From: Vampirovibrionales bacterium
GTDB taxonomy: Bacteria > Cyanobacteriota > Vampirovibrionia > Vampirovibrionales > Vampirovibrionaceae
Assembly (NCBI GenBank): GCA_016712355.1
Contig: JADJRF010000005.1
Location: 1,054,001-1,118,000 of the forward strand
Direction of reading: 5' to 3'
Length of the DNA stretch: 64,000 nucleotides
In this document: one piece after another, positions 59,522-64,000 of the stretch
Position numbering within the stretch: position 1 is the first letter of the stretch
Layout: each line of letters starts with the position of its first letter
Position numbers and translations under genes: made by a program
Notes under the pieces: generated by a model
Told to the model about the DNA's origin: nothing
What the model saw: the letters and a program-made list of their open reading frames with translations, nothing else
Database searches by the model: none

Positions 59522-61671
59522 CGCGCGTACCGTTTCAGGAGGCCGTGACGCTGGTCAAAGGCCAGCTTGATATCGTCGAGATCATCTCGCGCCATTTGCC
59601 GCTGAAACGCGCAGGTCGTAATTATCTGGGCCTGTGCCCGTTTCACCCGGACAAACATCCGTCGATGAACGTCAGCCGCGAGAAAGGGCTTTTCAAATGC
59701 TTTAGCTGCGGCGAAGGGGGCGATGCGCTGAGCTTCCTGATGAAAATCGAGCGCAAGACCTTTGGCGAGGTGATTCGCGAGCTGGCCGAGGCCCAGGGCG
59801 TCGATATCGAACAGGACGGGGTCGCCGCGCAAGAGGCCGATCGGCGTCGCGATCTGTCTCAGCGTCTGTTGACGCTGAATCAGGAGGCGCAGGCGTATTT
59901 TGAGGCCCAGTTCGCGGAGCCTTCAGGGGCGATGGCGCGTTGCTACTGCGACGAGCGCGGTTTCCCCAAGGAGATTCTTCAGCGTTTTGGTCTGGGGTTT
60001 GCGCCGCCGGGTTGGGAAAACCTCACGCGCCGCTTGCTGGAGTCGCAATCCTTTGTTCGCGCCAATCCTGACTTGTTGGTGGATGCCGGACTGGCCAGCC
60101 CGCGACAGGCTGATGGCGAACGTCCGGCCCATGCTGCGGGGGGGGCGACGGGCGGCGGCTATTATGATCGCTTTCGAAACCGTCTCACGATTCCGATTCA
60201 TGACGACGCGGGGCGTATCGTCGCTTTTGGCGCCCGTGCGCTTGCCCCGGAAGACAAGCCCAAGTATCTCAATTCGCCGGAAACGGCGCTGTATCAAAAA
60301 AGCCGCCTGCTTTACGGCTTGTTTGCCGCTCGTGAGACGATTCGCCAACAACGCGACGTCATTTTGATGGAAGGTTATTTTGACGTCATTCGCGCGCACC
60401 AGTGCGGGTTAACGCAGGCGGTGGGCGTCTGCGGCACGGCGCTGACCGAGCAGCACGTCAAGCTCCTGATGCGTTGGGGCGTGGAGCGTCTGTATCTGGC
60501 GTTTGACGCCGATGAAGCCGGACAAAAGGCCGCGTTGGCGGCGATTGCCACTCTGGAAGGCATCCCGGCGGCCAGCGAACTGACGATTCGCGTGGCGCAG
60601 ATTCCCGAGGGAAAAGATCCCGACGACTTTTTACGGGCGCGCGGCGATCAGGCCCGCGACGCGTTTGGCGATATCTTGCAGGCGGCGCCGGCTGCGCTGG
60701 ATTTTCAGTGCCTGCGCGCCCTTCATGGGCTGAATCTGATGGAGCCCGAAGGTCGCATCAAGGCTGCCGCGCGCTTGACGCCGACCCTGGCCGCCGTCAG
60801 TCAGCCGGTGAAACGTCAGGAATACGTTGCGCGTTACGCTCATCGTATCGGAGTGCGTCCCGAAGACCTCACGCTGGAGATTCGTCGCTGGTTGCGCCTT
60901 CATGGGCGTGAGACAGGCGAAAGCGCTTCATATGAGGGCCGGTCGGCGCGCGGGGCGTTTCGCGACAAGTTTGTTGACGAAAAAGGCGGCGAAAAAGCGG
61001 GAAAGAAACAATTTGTATCTACAGGCGCAATTTCTGAACGTCAGCGGCGTTTCCATAACCGAACGGGTTTGACGCCCGGCGCTCCCTCTTTGTCAGACGG
61101 CAGGCCTCTTCCCAGACATCAGGCCGCTGAAAGAACTCTCCTGTCTCTGCTGTTCCTCAGCCCCGAAAGTTATAAAATGATACGCCCTATTGTTGAAACT
61201 TGCGTCTTTGAGGATAATACCCTCCAGTCTCTGGCGGGCGTGTTGCAAGGCGCATCCCTGTCGGGCGACGATGTCCATGGAGAGAGCGTCGAACGGGTGA
61301 TTCAGGCGGTCAACGAAGCGCTGAACGGACGGTTTCAGGATGAGCCGGCCGTTTTGAGCGAGCTGGAAAACGCGTTTACGGACGTCGTTTTTTATGCCGA
61401 CGCCCTGTCGGAACAGTTGGGGCTGGCGGCCCTTTCTCCTTCAGAGGCCGCACATGTGGCGCGGCAGGAAGCCCAGAAGTGTCAAACAGCCCTGGACGAA
61501 CGGCAGCGCTTGCAAGCCCTGCGCGCTCTGGCCGATCAAACCCGGGAACGGGAACAGCAAGCCCGACAAATCCCAGACGCTCCCCAAACCCCCTTGCTCG
61601 AAGCCCTCTATGAATTCCGCGACCAGGTGACGCGCGTAAAGTCCTCCGGTTATAGTCATCAAGAGATATAG
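59518..61671 (+). CDS. dnaG: DNA primase
   Basis: Makes RNA primers for replication; 717 residues. The N-terminal zinc finger is visible: LCPFHPDKHPS and KCFSCGEGGDAL (CHC2 type). The central catalytic core follows with the TOPRIM domain (ILMEGYFDVIRAHQCG; VERLYLAFDADEAGQKAAL, giving acidic metal ligands). The C-terminal part has a basic, Lys-rich linker near 460-500 and a helicase-interacting domain. It starts within the end of dgt. rpoD follows 12 nt later. Confidence 0.96.
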   Translation: MTRVPFQEAVTLVKGQLDIVEIISRHLPLKRAGRNYLGLCPFHPDKHPSMNVSREKGLFKCFSCGEGGDALSFLMKIERKTFGEVIRELAEAQGVDIEQDGVAAQEADRRRDLSQRLLTLNQEAQAYFEAQFAEPSGAMARCYCDERGFPKEILQRFGLGFAPPGWENLTRRLLESQSFVRANPDLLVDAGLASPRQADGERPAHAAGGATGGGYYDRFRNRLTIPIHDDAGRIVAFGARALAPEDKPKYLNSPETALYQKSRLLYGLFAARETIRQQRDVILMEGYFDVIRAHQCGLTQAVGVCGTALTEQHVKLLMRWGVERLYLAFDADEAGQKAALAAIATLEGIPAASELTIRVAQIPEGKDPDDFLRARGDQARDAFGDILQAAPAALDFQCLRALHGLNLMEPEGRIKAAARLTPTLAAVSQPVKRQEYVARYAHRIGVRPEDLTLEIRRWLRLHGRETGESASYEGRSARGAFRDKFVDEKGGEKAGKKQFVSTGAISERQRRFHNRTGLTPGAPSLSDGRPLPRHQAAERTLLSLLFLSPESYKMIRPIVETCVFEDNTLQSLAGVLQGASLSGDDVHGESVERVIQAVNEALNGRFQDEPAVLSELENAFTDVVFYADALSEQLGLAALSPSEAAHVARQEAQKCQTALDERQRLQALRALADQTREREQQARQIPDAPQTPLLEALYEFRDQVTRVKSSGYSHQEI

Positions 61672-61683
61672 GAACCCGTCTGC

Positions 61684-62808
61684 ATGAAAAAACGTCGTTC
61701 CAATAGCGAAGACTCCCTGCTGGAAATGATTGAGCAGCAGGAACGCGGCTCCGGCGGTCGCAACAGCATCGATGAGATTCTCTCCAGCGATGGGGAGTCC
61801 GACAACATCGGCTCGCTGTTCGGCGGTGGCGGCGGCGAAGGCGGGGTCGCCCTGCTGGAGCGCACCTCGCGCATGACCGGGGCCATGACCGCCGGTTCGA
61901 CGTTTGCCGCGCCCGTGTTGCGCGAAGACGCCGAAGTCGAAGAGCCCGAGTTCGCAGAAGCCTCGGCCGGGGCGATTGATGATCCGGTGCGGATGTACCT
62001 GCGCGAAATTGGTCGCATTCATCTGCTCTCCGCCGAAGAAGAAATCGAACTGGCCCGCAAGATTGTCAGCGGTGGCCCGGAAGGCGCCGACGCCAAACGC
62101 AAGCTGGTGCAAGCCAACCTGCGTCTGGTGGTCAGTATCGCCAAGAAATACGTCGGGCGCGGCATGCTCTTTCTGGATCTGATTCAGGAAGGCAATCTGG
62201 GCTTGATTCGCGCGGCCGAGAAGTTTGATCACGAGCGTGGGTATAAATTCTCAACCTATGCGACGTGGTGGATCCGTCAGGCGATTACCCGCGCGATTGC
62301 GGATCAGGCGCGCACCATTCGGATTCCGGTGCATATGGTGGAAACCATCAACAAGCTGAAAAAGGTCACCCGCAAGCTGGCGCAGGACCTCAGCCGTAAG
62401 CCCAGCGAAGAGGAACTGGCTCAGGCCATGGGCATCAGCGTGCCCAAGCTGCGCGATATTATTAAGGTCGCCCAAGAGCCCCTGTCGCTGGAAACGCCCA
62501 TTGGTAAAGAAGAAGACTCCCGTCTGGGCGACTTCATCGAAGATCGCGAAGCCGAGGCGCCCGCCAACACCGTGGCCCAAGAGCTCTTGCGCGAAGACCT
62601 GACCGAGGTGCTCAGCTCGCTGTCGCCCCGCGAGCGTGACGTGCTGCGGTTGCGCTTTGGTCTGGATGATGGTCGTCAACGCACGCTGGAAGAGGTCGGC
62701 CAGTTGTTCGGCGTGACCCGCGAACGCATTCGCCAGATCGAGGCCAAGGCCTTGCGGAAATTGCGGCACCCTAACCGCAGCCGTCGGCTGAAAGAGTATA
62801 TCGAGTAG
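61684..62808 (+). CDS. rpoD: Primary sigma factor RpoD/SigA
   Basis: Housekeeping sigma-70, 374 residues. After an acidic N-terminus (about 1-95, with a Gly-rich patch), region 1.2 begins [14 protein letters not shown]. Region 2 ([48 protein letters not shown]) binds the -10. Region 3, and region 4 with the HTH ([27 protein letters not shown]), bind the -35. The N-terminal region 1.1 is short, as in cyanobacterial SigA. Located after dnaG in the usual order. Confidence 0.96.
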   Translation: MKKRRSNSEDSLLEMIEQQERGSGGRNSIDEILSSDGESDNIGSLFGGGGGEGGVALLERTSRMTGAMTAGSTFAAPVLREDAEVEEPEFAEASAGAIDDPVRMYLREIGRIHLLSAEEEIELARKIVSGGPEGADAKRKLVQANLRLVVSIAKKYVGRGMLFLDLIQEGNLGLIRAAEKFDHERGYKFSTYATWWIRQAITRAIADQARTIRIPVHMVETINKLKKVTRKLAQDLSRKPSEEELAQAMGISVPKLRDIIKVAQEPLSLETPIGKEEDSRLGDFIEDREAEAPANTVAQELLREDLTEVLSSLSPRERDVLRLRFGLDDGRQRTLEEVGQLFGVTRERIRQIEAKALRKLRHPNRSRRLKEYIE

Positions 62809-62852
62809 CCGCTCGCCCTCGTCGTTCACTATGATAAAATAACTCGCTGTTG

Positions 62853-62892
62853 TCAGCCCTGCCTTCGCAAAATTTTCGCGGGGCGGGGCTGA
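62853..62892 (+). terminator. Hairpin after rpoD
   Basis: TCAGCCC (62853-62859) pairs with GGGCTGA (62886-62892), with inner GCC/GGC and CGC/GCG pairs. No T-run follows, so it is a weak terminator or processing site in the rpoD-62935 gap. Confidence 0.45.
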
Positions 62893-62934
62893 CCGGTATT
62901 TTGGGATGTTTCACGCAGGCGGGACACTCAACGC

Positions 62935-63600
62935 ATGGCAAAGGATCTACAGCATTACGTGGAAACGGCGCTTGCCGCCGGGGCCGATAAGGCGGCGATT
63001 GCCCAGACCCTGATTGCAGCGGGCTGGGGCGCTGAAGTGGTGGAGAAAACGCTGAATCAATATGCGGGCGTCGACGCGCGCGGCCTCCTGATCCCCGTTC
63101 CTCGGCTGAGCGCGCACCATGCGTTACGCGATATTTTCGTCTATCTGCTGATTCTGACCACGCTGTCGATGAGCAGCTACGCCTTGGGCGCCCTGTTGTT
63201 TCATCTCATCGATCGACTGGTTCCGGACGTCCAGCCTTATCATGAAGCCTTGGGCTCCATGAGCGCGACCATCGCCCAGCTGGCAGTGACGGCGCCAGTG
63301 TTCTTCTGGTTGAATGCCTGGCTTCAACAACAATTGCGCGCTTTTCCGCAGAAGCGAGAATCGCTCATTCGCAAACTCATGATTTATCTGATTCTGTTTG
63401 TTGCGGCCGTGGTGACGTTGGGCGACCTGATCGCTATTCTCACGAATTTTCTCGAAGGCGAGCTGACCAGTCGCTTTCTGCTGAAAGCGCTGGTGATTCT
63501 CTCCATTGCGATGGGCGCCTTCTCGTACTATCTGCTCGAGATGCGCCAAGATGATCGTCTGGTACAGCGCGATCCGCTCTTAAAAGGAGTCAAGCCGTGA
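62935..63600 (+). CDS. DUF5671-like membrane protein
   Basis: 221 residues. The first 45 form a soluble helical region (KAAIAQTLIAAGWGAEVVEKTL). Four hydrophobic segments follow (about 66-90, 108-126, 144-166, 184-200). The DUF5671-type look (RDIFVYLLILTTLSMSSYALGAL) is recognisable but the match is from memory. Function unknown. The next gene starts within its last codons (GTGA overlap). Confidence 0.65.
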   Translation: MAKDLQHYVETALAAGADKAAIAQTLIAAGWGAEVVEKTLNQYAGVDARGLLIPVPRLSAHHALRDIFVYLLILTTLSMSSYALGALLFHLIDRLVPDVQPYHEALGSMSATIAQLAVTAPVFFWLNAWLQQQLRAFPQKRESLIRKLMIYLILFVAAVVTLGDLIAILTNFLEGELTSRFLLKALVILSIAMGAFSYYLLEMRQDDRLVQRDPLLKGVKP

Positions 63601-64000
63601 AGGGACCGGGCTCCTTGGGAAAAACCCTGACGCTGGGCTTTTCCGTCCTCGCCCTGATTGCTATCGCCGCCGGCGTGACGATCAGCGGCGGGCCGGCGTA
63701 TCAGCGGAAAATCCGACTGGATGAGTTGCGCTTGCGGCGGATGCAAGTCCTTGAGACCGGCATACAGACGTTCTACGAAAACAAGCGCCGCTTGCCGTTG
63801 CCTGCCGAATTGCCCGCCCTGCGCGAAGAAGCTGACTACAGCGACGCTTTTCGTGCGGAAAACTGGCAAGACCCGTCCGATAAAGGGCCTAAAAGGACGA
63901 TTGGCTATCGGGTAACCGGCGTCAATACGTATCAGCTATGCGCCTCGTTTGAGACGGAAAGCCTTCAGAACACGGATCCAGACGCAAAAGGCGGCTTTTA
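63597..64000 (+). CDS. Membrane-anchored protein, truncated by window end
   Basis: GTG at 63597 overlapping the stop of the previous gene, with AAGGAG 7 nt upstream. At least 134 residues: an N-terminal membrane span (LTLGFSVLALIAIAAGVTI), then a charged helix (YQRKIRLDELRLRRMQVLE) and a soluble domain that may resemble pilin/pseudopilin outer parts (TGIQTFYENKRRLPLPAEL). The frame runs off the right edge. The pair with the DUF5671-like gene suggests one complex. Confidence 0.6.
   Translation, partial: MKGPGSLGKTLTLGFSVLALIAIAAGVTISGGPAYQRKIRLDELRLRRMQVLETGIQTFYENKRRLPLPAELPALREEADYSDAFRAENWQDPSDKGPKRTIGYRVTGVNTYQLCASFETESLQNTDPDAKGGF

Overview
The window is about 60% G+C by eye, densely coded on both strands, and has bacterial gene structure with clear Shine-Dalgarno sites and many ATGA-type overlaps. 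The best guess for the organism is a non-photosynthetic relative of cyanobacteria (Melainabacteria/Vampirovibrionia). The reasons are a Ski2-type helicase of the kind common in cyanobacteria, System II cytochrome c maturation (resB/ccsA), flagellar rod genes, no photosynthesis genes, and a coiled-coil protein whose N-terminal style I recall from uncharacterised gut Melainabacteria proteins. This placement is inference. No rRNA, tRNA, CRISPR array, insertion sequence or phage gene was recognised.

Layout. 0-3 kb: 3' end of a purine nucleoside phosphorylase gene, coupled to a DECH-box RNA helicase. 3-6.7 kb: flagellar block (two rod/hook proteins, flgB, flgC, a lytic transglycosylase, fliE), with two sigma-28-like promoters. 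6.8-8.2 kb: small unknown genes. 8.3-15 kb, minus strand: pyk, a lipoprotein, pyrD-pyrK, surE, glmU. 15-19.5 kb: a thioesterase, a frameshifted orphan, ccsA, resB, mqnD. 19.5-22.2 kb: a BlaI-type repressor with its promoter, and argS. 22.3-29.5 kb: lineage-specific proteins around pyrB-pyrC. 29.6-35.2 kb: korA-korB, then creD, def and an ACT-domain regulator. 35.3-45.1 kb: an accessory region of mostly unknown proteins, including a twin-Fur-box operon, lysine-rich proteins, a phasin-like protein, coiled-coil and glycine-rich proteins, a racemase, a repeat protein and a TetR regulator. 45.2-53 kb: a RuBisCO-like protein, lgt, a YkgJ-type Cys-cluster protein, two AI-2E transporters, and pepA. 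53-58.3 kb: peptidases and envelope proteins. 58.4-64 kb: dgt-dnaG-rpoD, then a DUF5671-like membrane protein and a truncated final gene.

Together the genes describe a motile, respiring heterotroph. It makes pyrimidines de novo (pyrB, pyrC, pyrD, pyrK), menaquinone by the futalosine route (mqnD), and c-type cytochromes (resB/ccsA). It oxidises 2-oxoacids with ferredoxin (korAB).

The most interesting unexplained signals are listed here. (1) A short N-terminal motif ending in RFG occurs on five otherwise unrelated proteins, plus a sixth frameshifted one. (2) A twin 7-1-7 Fur box precedes a hexapeptide-repeat leader peptide coupled to a membrane protein. (3) Polypyrimidine leader tracts, including an 11-copy CTT repeat, precede two genes in the accessory region. 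(4) Two neighbouring proteins share a C-terminal coiled-coil motif. (5) A RuBisCO-like protein with a Glu-to-His change at the metal site lies in an operon with lgt.
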